A DNA stretch of 51,325 bases from NCBI GenBank assembly GCA_002730735.1, contig PCAU01000001.1:1-51325 (forward strand). The letters are read 5' to 3'. This stretch comes from Acidobacteriota bacterium. GTDB taxonomy: Bacteria > Acidobacteriota > Vicinamibacteria > Vicinamibacterales > UBA823. The notes under the pieces are model-generated. The model did not search any database and was not told the origin of the DNA. It saw only the letters and a list, made by a program, of their open reading frames with translations. The position numbers were made by a program, and so were the translations under genes. Below are positions 18,204 through 27,150 of the stretch, in pieces (positions within the stretch are counted from its first letter, which is position 1; the number at the start of each line of letters is the position of its first letter).

Positions 18204-19561
18204 CGGCTACCACCAGGGCTGACCGAGGAAATCTCGCCAAGGTTCTCATCCCATTTCTGTGCACTCGAGATATCCGGCATACCCCAATCAGCACCGTTCC
18301 AACCAGAGAACCCTTCCATCCGAAATGCCCAGAAGCCCGTCGTCATGTCGCTCACCACGATCAAACCGTCAGCGTTACGCACATCGACCCCGAACGCACC
18401 GTTGAATTGTGAGTAGCGGATCTTGTTCGGCGGACCGGTATAAGTGTCGTAGTAGCCAACTGTAACCGGGTTCTCTACATCCATCAGGCTGAAGATCTGT
18501 AGGCCGTCAAGGTACCCTGATACAAAGACGTAGGGCCAGCGGACCTCGTGGTTGTGCACGAGATGGCGCCAGTCGGCTGTCCAGGCTGATACTGGCCTAT
18601 TGATGTTCTTAACCTCGCCTTCGAAGGCTGGCTCAAGGTCAAAGATCCGAAGCGGTGCGTATTGATACTCCGTCTCTGCTACAACGTAACGACCATCTGG
18701 TGTTGGCGTGAAGGTGTGTCCACGATTAACGCCGCTTATTCCCAGTAACGTCACAAGTAGTTCGGGCTCTTCTAGGTCGGTAATGTTATAGACGTAATAC
18801 CCGCCCGTACCACCACCATAGAAACGATCTTCCCCGGCGTCAGGATGATAACCGGCATAAAAATCATGATAGCCGCGGCGGCCACTTGCCGAATCGCCCG
18901 TCGGAATCTTTCCCACAAGCGCGTCGTCCATGAATCCGTCGACGACGTGACCCAAGTCGTATACATGCGCGAACGGCCCAGACACCGTTGCGATCAAGAG
19001 TACGCGACCATTACTGTGCTTGTATACAAAGATGTTGTGGAACCCACCGGGCGTATCGGGGGATCGGATTCGTGCCACTTCTGTCACAGTTGTCGGATCG
19101 GGTAGACCAGTCACATCGAGCACAACGCCACCGAGATCGGGGTTAGGGCCACCTTGGCGAAACTGCAGCGACTGGACGACGTAGTAACGGTCATTCCACT
19201 TGAAGTGCTTCACGTCCATCCCACCCGTACCAAGATGGAGATCTTGGTCTTCGATCCGCCAGGAGTACACACGTTCCGGTTTCATCGGATCGTGTAAATC
19301 GATGATGTCAATACCTTTATCACCCTCGAAGCCATAAACCATCCGACCGACATAGGCATAAGGCCGGTCGACCTCCTGCTCAATATCGATGTCCGACACG
19401 CTCAAGCGCGGACCAAGCGGTAGGTGCGATAGCACAGTAATGTTGTCGCTTCCCGGCTTCTCAGCGGTCCACTGACCAGCGGCATCACGCGCTGGGAGAA
19501 GTAAGGACAGCATTGTCCCGGCTATGGCGACGGACCAGACGAACTTACTGTAAATAGTCAT
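18200..19561 (-). CDS. Exported LVIVD-type beta-propeller protein
   Basis: A 453-residue secreted propeller. The ATG at 19561 is chosen because AGGGAG lies 5 nt upstream and a signal peptide (FVWSVAIAGTMLSLLLPARDAAG) follows directly; the longer reading from 19594 adds residues without one. Blade motifs of the LVIVD kind recur: GDKGIDIIDLHDPMKPERV, GGVVLDVTGLPDP, GYYVYNITDLEEPELLV, GLQIFSLMDVENPVTVG. It is first in a three-gene unit with 4-bp overlaps down to the multicopper oxidase. The function of LVIVD proteins is unknown; they are predicted surface or periplasmic scaffolds. Whether this one binds the oxidase or its substrate is untested. Confidence 0.85.
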   Translation of the reverse strand: MTIYSKFVWSVAIAGTMLSLLLPARDAAGQWTAEKPGSDNITVLSHLPLGPRLSVSDIDIEQEVDRPYAYVGRMVYGFEGDKGIDIIDLHDPMKPERVYSWRIEDQDLHLGTGGMDVKHFKWNDRYYVVQSLQFRQGGPNPDLGGVVLDVTGLPDPTTVTEVARIRSPDTPGGFHNIFVYKHSNGRVLLIATVSGPFAHVYDLGHVVDGFMDDALVGKIPTGDSASGRRGYHDFYAGYHPDAGEDRFYGGGTGGYYVYNITDLEEPELLVTLLGISGVNRGHTFTPTPDGRYVVAETEYQYAPLRIFDLEPAFEGEVKNINRPVSAWTADWRHLVHNHEVRWPYVFVSGYLDGLQIFSLMDVENPVTVGYYDTYTGPPNKIRYSQFNGAFGVDVRNADGLIVVSDMTTGFWAFRMEGFSGWNGADWGMPDISSAQKWDENLGEISSVSPGGSR

Positions 19562-19815
19562 CAAACTCCCTCGCTGGATCTTCGTTAACGGCAACCTCTA
19601 ACTAGCGAGCCCACCCCCGCATATGACACAGAAGCCCATTCTATAAGTACGGGGCCCGTAGATCATCTTCCCGATGTTTCCCGCAATGCCACTCGTAAAA
19701 ACAACCCTATTTCGTTGGTGAAGGCCGACCGCAAATGCGTCGACCTGGCTTAGTGAAGGCTGAATTAGGCGACCGGGGGCACGAGCATCGGCTTCAAGCA
19801 CAAAGAGCACCACCA

Positions 19816-20679
19816 TTAGTGTGTCATCGCATACATCAGGACGTTGATTCCGACAGCGTAGGCATCAATTGAAAAGCGGTGGAAATATTCCGTGTCCTCA
19901 CCCTCCCGCTCCCAGCCATCGGCAATGTCGGTGTTGTGGGTCATCAGCACCATCAGTCGACCTTCCTGGTCAGAGATGCCACGGAAGTGCGGTTCCGCAG
20001 ACCGGACGCCGCGCTCAGAAGTTGTAACGCCACCACTCCGCCGCCAGTGCTGAATCGACGGAATCTGCGGAAACCCCTCCAGGTCGAACAGTCCGCTGAA
20101 GATCGGGTGATCCAGGGAAAGATCAGTGATCGGGTACTGGGACGATGGCAGCGCCTTACGGATTTCGCCTCGCCAAGTATCCCACGCGGACGGGCCCCAG
20201 AAATCATCCACCCAGAGGAATCCCCCTTGCTCGAGATAGCGTCGTAGGCCACCTGCTTCATCGTCAGTGAAGAACACCGTGCCGACATCGGACATGAAGA
20301 CGAACGGGTAATCGAAAAGCTCGGGGTCAGTCAGACGTACAACAACGTGGTTCGGATTGCCGTGAGGGTCAAGACTGACCGGCGTCGTCGTCAACTCCGA
20401 GAGCCGGATCATAAAGTTGGCGTCGGACAATGGATAATCGGTGCTCCAGCCGTAGCCGCCAGGCTCGCGACGGAAACTCTGAAACATCACCCGGGCAAAG
20501 GCAAATGAACGGTCTGTCTTGACTGCGGTTGGGAAGCGCGGCGGTCCACCCCGCCATCGCCGGCCCCACTGAGCTTCGGCTATGCTCACCGTGAGCGCGA
20601 ACAGCCCCGCAGCTACCAGGCCACAAGTCCAACGGAAATAGCGGCCGTGCCCGCGGGCGAATCCTGAGCTAAAGGCCAT
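19816..20679 (-). CDS. Exported DUF4159 protein
   Basis: A 287-residue secreted protein matching the DUF4159 family, which resembles the glutamine-amidotransferase-like flavodoxin fold used as a stand-alone domain. The signal region (CGLVAAGLFALTVSIAEAQ) follows a basic N-terminus. The diagnostic run is FAFARVMFQSF, DYPLSDANFMIRLSELTTTPV, YPFVFMSDVGTVFFTDDEAGGLRRYLEQGGFLWVDDFWG, then DHPIFSGLF. Biochemical role unknown. It lies 254 bp upstream of the LVIVD propeller on the same strand and might share its transcript, though the gap leaves room for a separate promoter. Confidence 0.86.
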   Translation of the reverse strand: MAFSSGFARGHGRYFRWTCGLVAAGLFALTVSIAEAQWGRRWRGGPPRFPTAVKTDRSFAFARVMFQSFRREPGGYGWSTDYPLSDANFMIRLSELTTTPVSLDPHGNPNHVVVRLTDPELFDYPFVFMSDVGTVFFTDDEAGGLRRYLEQGGFLWVDDFWGPSAWDTWRGEIRKALPSSQYPITDLSLDHPIFSGLFDLEGFPQIPSIQHWRRSGGVTTSERGVRSAEPHFRGISDQEGRLMVLMTHNTDIADGWEREGEDTEYFHRFSIDAYAVGINVLMYAMTH

Positions 20680-20811
20680 CCCGATGCCTTTCGGTTGCAG
20701 CAGCTGGGCTCATCTTACGGCATCAACGCTTAGCGATGTTGCTTCAACTGTCCAGGAGAGGTCCCTAGTGCTTCTAACCAATCACACTGGAATCTCGACG
20801 ATACTCACACC

Positions 20812-21999
20812 CTACGATTCGCTACCGGGATAATCCTCGATAGGTGTCCTCAAAATGCCGATTCCTTCAATCTCAATCTCAACAACGTCACCGGCCTTTA
20901 GGAACTCACCCCGCTCAGCACCGGTACCCGATGGTGTGCCAGTGGCGATGACATCCCCCGGATAAAGCGTCAAAATTGAGGTGGTAAACCGGATAAGGTG
21001 CTCTTGGGGCCAAATGAGATCGGCCGTCGTTTGGTCCTGCATCAGTTCGCCGTTGACCTTGGTGGTCACGCGGAGGTTTGCGGGATCTGGAATGAATTCC
21101 TTGGGCACGATGAATGGACCGAACGGCGCACCACGATTCGTGCTCTTGCCGTCGAACCAATTCACGCCAGGAAACATCGAACCCGCGCCTCGTGACCTGC
21201 CACCACGGTCGCTTACGTCGTACATGATGCTGTAGCCGAACACGTAGTCATCAGCCTCCTCAGCTGACACTAGATAAGCCGGTTTGCCGATGATCACTGC
21301 CATCTCCCCTTCCCAGTCGATTTGGTCACGGCCTGGCGGAATAAAGTAGGGCTCACCCGGATCGATGATGCCGGAGCGTGGGGACTTCGCAAACATAACC
21401 GGGTCGTCGCTGGCTGGGTCGATTTCAGCGATGCGCGATGGGTCGAAGCCACCGCCGCTACCACCAGACCCCGCTTCATCAGTTGCACCAGACACACCAT
21501 CGACGTCGTCAGGATTCTCTCCGCTCGGCGCCGCAGCCATCCCCTCGGCATGGGCCCTGTAGTTAGCTGCAACCGACAACACGTTCCACGGATATTTGAT
21601 CGGTGCTGTGATTCTCACAGCACCGATGGCATGCACAAAAGGCAGCGTCGCATCGGCGCCCTCTTGGAAGAAATTGGCGATCTGATACAAGCGCGCCGAA
21701 ACCGTCTCGTAATTTTCAATCAGCGTGCGCATCTCGTTAGGTAAGACCATCGCTTCAAGTCCAGTTTCTGCAACAAGATACTTACCGGCACTATCCAATT
21801 CGAGAATCTGCTCACCGAGCACCATTCCAACAGCCGTGGCGCCTATATCCGTTAACTCGAACGTCGCTAGCTTGAATGGGGTGTCGGGTAGGTTGGAAAT
21901 CTCTCCTGTGGTTGACGTGCAGGCCGACATGAACACGAGCACTAACGCGCAAAAAAGGTTTGAAAGATTGGCCCTCACATGGTTCGTTTTCGTGGTCAT
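20812..21999 (-). CDS. Fumarylacetoacetate hydrolase-family lipoprotein
   Basis: A 395-residue FAH-superfamily enzyme with an unusual export signal. The ATG at 21999 has AGGAG about 5 nt upstream, and residues 1-27 form a lipoprotein signal (ALVLVFMSAC, lipobox Cys27). The catalytic domain at about 130-390 keeps the metal ligands of the family: IDWEGEMAVIIG (Glu pair) and MYDVSDRG (Asp), plus the TGTPSGTGAERGEFLKAGD signature. Family members cleave C-C bonds in acylpyruvates or beta-keto acids, or hydrate/isomerise similar substrates. Between the N-terminal part and the core is a Gly/Ser/Asp-rich insertion (about 165-185). FAH enzymes are normally cytosolic, so envelope location is odd. It lies 33 bp downstream of the BNR gene and is probably co-transcribed. 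Confidence 0.88.
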   Translation of the reverse strand: MTTKTNHVRANLSNLFCALVLVFMSACTSTTGEISNLPDTPFKLATFELTDIGATAVGMVLGEQILELDSAGKYLVAETGLEAMVLPNEMRTLIENYETVSARLYQIANFFQEGADATLPFVHAIGAVRITAPIKYPWNVLSVAANYRAHAEGMAAAPSGENPDDVDGVSGATDEAGSGGSGGGFDPSRIAEIDPASDDPVMFAKSPRSGIIDPGEPYFIPPGRDQIDWEGEMAVIIGKPAYLVSAEEADDYVFGYSIMYDVSDRGGRSRGAGSMFPGVNWFDGKSTNRGAPFGPFIVPKEFIPDPANLRVTTKVNGELMQDQTTADLIWPQEHLIRFTTSILTLYPGDVIATGTPSGTGAERGEFLKAGDVVEIEIEGIGILRTPIEDYPGSES

Positions 22000-22032
22000 A
22001 CAAATCTCCTCTCTACACACAGTGGCTTTTAG

Positions 22033-25000
22033 CTACGGTAGGGGCACGACTCCCGCGAGGCCTCGTTCCTCCAGCGCCTGGTTAAATTCGATGAGAGCAC
22101 CCTTTCGGACACCGTCCATTTGCAGCTCGTAAGTGTCGAGCAGCTCCTTGTAGTTTTCGAGCACCTCAAGTTGCTGCGTGGTCGGTGGAAAGTCCGTTTG
22201 CCCGACATAGCCGGCAAGACTGCTTAGCTTCGCCAGCAATTGGCGTGGCCAACGGACCGAATCTTGGCGCGCTGAGCCGCCCGACAACCGTTGATCGCTT
22301 AACCTCATCTCAATCGCGAGCAACCGCTCATCCAGAGACCTAGCTGCATCAATAATCAAATCATTGTCACGATGGTCATGCACCCGCCGACCTATATCGG
22401 CAACCTGTTCACGGACCGACTCGATCTCATTGATGAGCGACACGGCATCGTTCAGCACATTCCTCAGGTCAACAAGCAACGCCATCTGTGCTGTAATGTC
22501 TTCTTCAGAGCCCGCCGAGTGCGGGTCCTTGAGAACCGTGAGTGATTGAACGAGTTCAGTGTCGCCCAGTGTGAGCCTGACAGTGTATATGCCAGGCGGC
22601 GCGAGAATAGCGACGCGACTGCCATCGCCCACGGGCCGTAATCCTCGATCAGGGTCAGCCCGCACGTGTGAGTGTTCAAAAGCGGGCATCCGCAGTTGCG
22701 GTTCATCAGTTTGGTCGTAGCGGAGATCCCAATGGACACGGTTGATACCCGCCGCCGACGGCAGTCCCGACAGTGACCGCACTGCTTCTTCGTCCGCATT
22801 AAGAATCGTAATGTGTAAGTTCTCGTCATCACCAAGTCCATTTTGCAGATAGTAATGCAGTCCTGCCCCGTAGGACGGATTGGTGCCGGCCCCAGAATCC
22901 TCTGGCTGGTTCACCGTGCTCTCTCGGGTACGGAACCGGTAGGTTGGCCGAGGCTCGAACAGATGCACGTCCGTGTTGAGCACCTCTGAGTTAATCTGTT
23001 GCAGTGGTGTAATATCATCAAGAATCCAAAAACCTCGTCCGTAGGTCCCGACCACCAAATCGTTGAAATGTGGCTGAATCGTCAACCAGTGAACTGGTGC
23101 ATGAGGTAGGTTGGTTTGTAACGGCAGCCACCGGGAACCATCGTCGAACGATACGTAGACGGCGTTTTCGGTGCCAGCATAAAGTAGCCTTGGCCTAACT
23201 GGATCCTCCCGGACAACGTGGACACTACTAAAAACGCTGGCAGGGATATTACTGTTAATCTGTGTCCAGCTACTGCCATAGTCAGTGGTCTTATAGATGT
23301 ACGGGTGAAAATCGTTTACCTGATGAAAGTCAACACTAATGTAAGCGGAGCCGGCATCGTGACTCGACGGTTCGATGTTGCTCACCGTTCCCCACGGCGG
23401 TAGACCGGGAATGTTGGCAGTGACATTGTCCCAGCGACCACCTCCATTGCGCGTCACATGAACTAACCCGTCGTTTGAGCCGGTCCAGATTAACCCTTCC
23501 TCAAGGGATGATTCGCTAATAGCAAATAGCACCGCGGCGTAAGTCGGACTCACGTCCTCGGCCGTCAGGCCACCCGTCTTCTGTTGTTTACTCTTGTCGT
23601 TGGTAGTCAGGTCAGGACTTATCATCCGCCAGTTCTGTCCACCGTCAGTCGTCATATGCACGTACTGGCTACCGACATACACACGGTTATGGTCGTGTGG
23701 TGAAATGGCAATCGGAAAGGTCCACTGGAAGCGGTACAGTAGATCCGCTGCAGCCCAACCCTCAGGATTATCCGGCCAGACACTGACGTTGCGTGCGTGT
23801 CCGGTCTTGAGATCATAGCGCTCGAGAATGCCGTCGTAGCAGCCTGACCAAACGATGTCGTTTTCCACTGGATCGGGAATGGCAAAGCCTGATTCACAAC
23901 CGCCCACCGAGTGCATGAGGCCAATCGGGATGCCATTCGATTGAAGACTATTACTCGGGACCCGTGCTGATGGACCGTCTTGGCGGTTGCCATAGACGTA
24001 GTAGGGAACTTGGTTGTCAGTGTAGGCGTGGTACATCTGAGCGATCGGCAGGCGGGGCCGCCACCAGCTCTGACCACGGGTTGTCGAAATGGACGCACCA
24101 CCGTCATGGCCGACGATCATTCGATCGGGCAGCAGGGGGTCGATCCACATATCGTGATTGTCGCCACCCGCCGTACCACGTTCACTCGTGATACCTCCAT
24201 CAAGTGAAACCGAGTGACGCGTCGACAGGAAGTGGATCTCGTCACGGTCATCTGGGGCAACAGCTGCCCGCGTATAGTAGAGCGGTCTCTGCGCGAGTGC
24301 ATGGTCCGCGTTCACCATCTGCCACTGCCTTCCTCCATCGTCTGAGCGCCAGAGCACGCCTTCGTGATCGTCCAACTCCGCATAATCAGCGTTGGAGTTA
24401 GTCTCGATGAGCGCGTAGATACGGTTCGAGTCGTCTGGTGTCATCGCCAAGCCGATCTTGCCGATCGGCTTTTCTGGGAGACCGGCGCCAGTGAGCTCCT
24501 CCCAGGTTGCACCGCCGTCGCGCGATGTCCAAAGACCACTTCCAGGTCCGCCGCTCTCACGGCCCCACGTTTGTATTAGTAGCTGCCACATACCCGCAAA
24601 GAGGATCCTGGGGTTGTTCGGGTCCATCACAATATCCGAAGCCCCGGTATGTTCATCGACGAACAGTACGTGTTCCCATGTCTCACCGCCGTCAGTCGTG
24701 CGAAACACACCACGGGCCTGCTGGGGGCCGTAGCTGTGGCCCATGGCCGCCGCGAAAACAATGTCCGGGTTGGTTGGGTGGATCACGATCCGGCCAATGC
24801 GGCCCGTTGCATCTAATCCCATATGCCGCCATGTTTTGCCAGCGTCGACGGATTTGTAGATGCCGTCGCCGTGCGAAATGTTACTGCGGATGAATGTTTC
24901 ACCTGTGCCCGCCCAGATAACGTTCGGATTCACCGTTTCGATCGCCAAAGCACCAATCGATGCTGCTGGCTGATCATCGAAAACCGGTTCCCAGTGGATG

Positions 25001-25245
25001 CCGGCGTCGACAGACTTGAAGATCCCGCCCGAAGCAGCACCGATATAGTAGACATTAGGATCTCCCGGCACCCCAACCACAGCACTGACCCTATTCCCGA
25101 CTGGACCGATATGGCGATATTCAAGGTCAGTGAATATTGTTGGATCGTATTCTGTGGGCTGCTGTGCAACCCCTGGCGACGCTCCGAAATGCACCAACGG
25201 TAAGCCGAAAGCAACCAGTCGAAGGAACGGTACTATGCGCGACAT
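22033..25245 (-). CDS. Large exported BNR/sortilin-like repeat protein
   Basis: A 1070-residue secreted protein with a signal peptide ending at about residue 27 (GASPGVAQQ). Residues about 35-700 hold many BNR/Asp-box repeats of the VPS10/sortilin type: GIFKSVDAGIHWEP, GIYKSVDAGKTWRHM, GVFRTTDGGETWEHV, GLWTSRDGGATWEEL, VLWRSDDGGRQW, VHVTRNGGGRWDNV, YIYKTTDYGSSWTQI. They should fold into one or two large propellers. The C-terminal third has a FlgD-like or Ig-like segment (VHWDLRYDQTDEP, APPGIYTVRLTLGD) followed by a coiled-coil-like helical end. Annotated relatives are called glycosyl hydrolases, but no catalytic evidence is visible. It probably leads an operon with the FAH-family lipoprotein. 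Confidence 0.9.
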   Translation of the reverse strand: MSRIVPFLRLVAFGLPLVHFGASPGVAQQPTEYDPTIFTDLEYRHIGPVGNRVSAVVGVPGDPNVYYIGAASGGIFKSVDAGIHWEPVFDDQPAASIGALAIETVNPNVIWAGTGETFIRSNISHGDGIYKSVDAGKTWRHMGLDATGRIGRIVIHPTNPDIVFAAAMGHSYGPQQARGVFRTTDGGETWEHVLFVDEHTGASDIVMDPNNPRILFAGMWQLLIQTWGRESGGPGSGLWTSRDGGATWEELTGAGLPEKPIGKIGLAMTPDDSNRIYALIETNSNADYAELDDHEGVLWRSDDGGRQWQMVNADHALAQRPLYYTRAAVAPDDRDEIHFLSTRHSVSLDGGITSERGTAGGDNHDMWIDPLLPDRMIVGHDGGASISTTRGQSWWRPRLPIAQMYHAYTDNQVPYYVYGNRQDGPSARVPSNSLQSNGIPIGLMHSVGGCESGFAIPDPVENDIVWSGCYDGILERYDLKTGHARNVSVWPDNPEGWAAADLLYRFQWTFPIAISPHDHNRVYVGSQYVHMTTDGGQNWRMISPDLTTNDKSKQQKTGGLTAEDVSPTYAAVLFAISESSLEEGLIWTGSNDGLVHVTRNGGGRWDNVTANIPGLPPWGTVSNIEPSSHDAGSAYISVDFHQVNDFHPYIYKTTDYGSSWTQINSNIPASVFSSVHVVREDPVRPRLLYAGTENAVYVSFDDGSRWLPLQTNLPHAPVHWLTIQPHFNDLVVGTYGRGFWILDDITPLQQINSEVLNTDVHLFEPRPTYRFRTRESTVNQPEDSGAGTNPSYGAGLHYYLQNGLGDDENLHITILNADEEAVRSLSGLPSAAGINRVHWDLRYDQTDEPQLRMPAFEHSHVRADPDRGLRPVGDGSRVAILAPPGIYTVRLTLGDTELVQSLTVLKDPHSAGSEEDITAQMALLVDLRNVLNDAVSLINEIESVREQVADIGRRVHDHRDNDLIIDAARSLDERLLAIEMRLSDQRLSGGSARQDSVRWPRQLLAKLSSLAGYVGQTDFPPTTQQLEVLENYKELLDTYELQMDGVRKGALIEFNQALEERGLAGVVPLP

Positions 25246-25455
25246 CGAGTTTCTCCGAATCGAAAATGAGGTGAGTGGCCTACTATACTCGGACCCGCGC
25301 GTAGCGCGGCAACAATCAATGATGCGGCGAAGACACCTATCCGTGGTTGACGACCGGTTTCGCTTGGTAGAGGAATCCCGGTCTAGGCAACGCCCGGTTC
25401 AGAACCCCCAGGTGGGGTTGACCCGCAACCCTCGTATGACGGATCCTGAGACATT

Positions 25456-27063
25456 GTGCGTGGCGTTGTAATAGCGATTGTCCTTCTACTGTTTGCGGCT
25501 TTCCCACCTAAGGCCCAATCGGAGTCACCAAGACTTGTCGTGCTTCTGGTTGTTGATCAGATGCGAGCTGACTACCTCGATCGGTTTCAGCATCATTGGA
25601 CCTCTGGTCTGAAACGTTTAATCGACAACGGAGCCTGGTTCCGCCAAGCGGCTTATCCATACTTCCAGACGAACACCTGTGTCGGCCACGCCACCATCTC
25701 AACGGGAAGTCTTCCAGAAACCCATGGCATCATCGGCAACAATTGGTATGACCGTGCCGAGGGACGTCTCCGAGCCTGTGCCGATAACTCTGACTCCCCG
25801 CTCATTAGTTATGACGACCCGGTAGAGGCTACCCTGGGTCCAGATAACCTGATGGTTCCGACACTCAGTGATGAGTTGCGGGTGCAGGCCTCGGCACGTG
25901 TCGTGAGCCTGTCGATGAAACCTCGGGTGGCCGTGATGTTGGCTGGGCATGGTGCTGATGTCGCGCTCTGGCGGCAGGGCACCGCCTGGGTTACGTCGAC
26001 CGCCTACACTCGTGAACCGGTGGTCTTTATCGAACAATTTCTTGACGCTAATCCGGTCGCTAATGACCTGGGCAAGATCTGGACTCGGGCGCTGCCCGAA
26101 AACCTGTATCTGTTTTCCGGCTCCGTTGACGTGAGCCGTCCGTTTGAAGGATGGACCACTGGATTGCCACACACCCTGATTGGCCTGGGCGACCGCCCTG
26201 ACCTGCTTTTCTACCAGAAATGGATGGCCAGCCCTCGCTCAAATGATTACCTCGGGCAACTGGCAGGCACCGCCGTCGACGCATTGGACCTTGGCCAACG
26301 GGAAGCAACCGATTACCTCGCTCTCGGCCTCTCAGCACTGGACTGGGCGGGTCACCGCTTCGGCCCACAGAGTCACGAGGTGCAAGACGTTCTCATTCAG
26401 TTAGACCGGATGCTAGGTCGTCTCTTCGATAAATTGGACACTACCGTGGGCTCCGGTCGTTACGTTGTTGCGTTGACAGCTGACCACGGTGTAGCGCCGA
26501 TTCCTGAGCGCCGAGCACGATTGGCCGATGCCGGTCGCATCCCAGCGCAGCAGATCATTGATGCTGCTGAAACAGCAATCCGCAGGCAGTTTGGGCCAGG
26601 TCGCCACGTCGCCAGGTTCGAAGAGCAGGACTTCTATTTCGAACCCGGCATATACGCGCGTCTTGTGGACCAGGAGGGCGCGCTCGAGCGCGTCGCCGAC
26701 GCTATCCGAGCCGTGGAGGGCGTGGCTGAGGTTTATCGTGGGGACACAATCCGCGAGCGACGCAATTCAGGAAATGCCATCGAACGGGCTTTGGCCAGAA
26801 ACTATTATCCGGGACGGAGCGGGGATCTCCTGATCGTGCCTCGGCCCTACTGGACAACCTCCGTCAATGCATCCGGCCACGGCACCAGTTATGACTACGA
26901 CACCCGTGTCCCCATTCTCCTGATGGGTGATCAGATCACCCCAGGGCACTATTTAGCTGAAGTTACTCCAGCCGACATTACACCAACGCTAGCAGCAATC
27001 GCGGGGGTGACACTCGCACGTACCGATGGGCGTGTCCTTACCGAGGCGCTTGGCGATTATTAA
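25456..27063 (+). CDS. Exported alkaline phosphatase-superfamily enzyme (PafA-like)
   Basis: A 535-residue metallophosphatase. A GTG start at 25456 is followed at once by the signal peptide (VVIAIVLLLFAAFPPKAQS). Asp34 in VVDQMRADYLDRF and Thr74 in NTCVGHATISTG correspond to the first metal ligand and the Thr nucleophile of PafA-type phosphatases, with the same spacing. Further metal ligands are DWAGHRFGPQSHEV, TADHGVAPIPE and SGHGTSYDYDTRVPIL. It should hydrolyse phosphate mono- or diesters in the periplasm; mono- versus diesterase cannot be decided by reading. Monocistronic, divergent from the BNR protein with about 210 bp between the starts; no clear ribosome site was seen before the GTG. 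Confidence 0.91.
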   Translation: MRGVVIAIVLLLFAAFPPKAQSESPRLVVLLVVDQMRADYLDRFQHHWTSGLKRLIDNGAWFRQAAYPYFQTNTCVGHATISTGSLPETHGIIGNNWYDRAEGRLRACADNSDSPLISYDDPVEATLGPDNLMVPTLSDELRVQASARVVSLSMKPRVAVMLAGHGADVALWRQGTAWVTSTAYTREPVVFIEQFLDANPVANDLGKIWTRALPENLYLFSGSVDVSRPFEGWTTGLPHTLIGLGDRPDLLFYQKWMASPRSNDYLGQLAGTAVDALDLGQREATDYLALGLSALDWAGHRFGPQSHEVQDVLIQLDRMLGRLFDKLDTTVGSGRYVVALTADHGVAPIPERRARLADAGRIPAQQIIDAAETAIRRQFGPGRHVARFEEQDFYFEPGIYARLVDQEGALERVADAIRAVEGVAEVYRGDTIRERRNSGNAIERALARNYYPGRSGDLLIVPRPYWTTSVNASGHGTSYDYDTRVPILLMGDQITPGHYLAEVTPADITPTLAAIAGVTLARTDGRVLTEALGDY

Positions 27064-27105
27064 TTCCTCACACGTCGGCGCCGAAAAACTGTCCGCACCC
27101 TCATC

Positions 27106-27125
27106 CCCGGTCGTCAGAGACCGGG
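27106..27125. terminator. Perfect hairpin between convergent genes
   Basis: CCCGGTC (27106-27112) and GACCGGG (27119-27125) form a 7-bp GC-rich stem around the loop GTCAGA. It lies between the convergent ends of the phosphatase (27063) and the aminotransferase (27151), the expected place for a shared terminator. There is no T-run on either side, so it is not a classical intrinsic terminator. Confidence 0.4.
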
Positions 27126-27150
27126 CCAGCTTACAAGACAGCCGAAGTAA

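Noticed and set aside
19598-19816. A 72-codon frame on the minus strand whose ATG overlaps the DUF4159 stop (TAATG)
   Set aside because: The overlap is suggestive, but the product has no signal, family or conserved pattern and fills an otherwise non-coding gap. Not called without conservation evidence.
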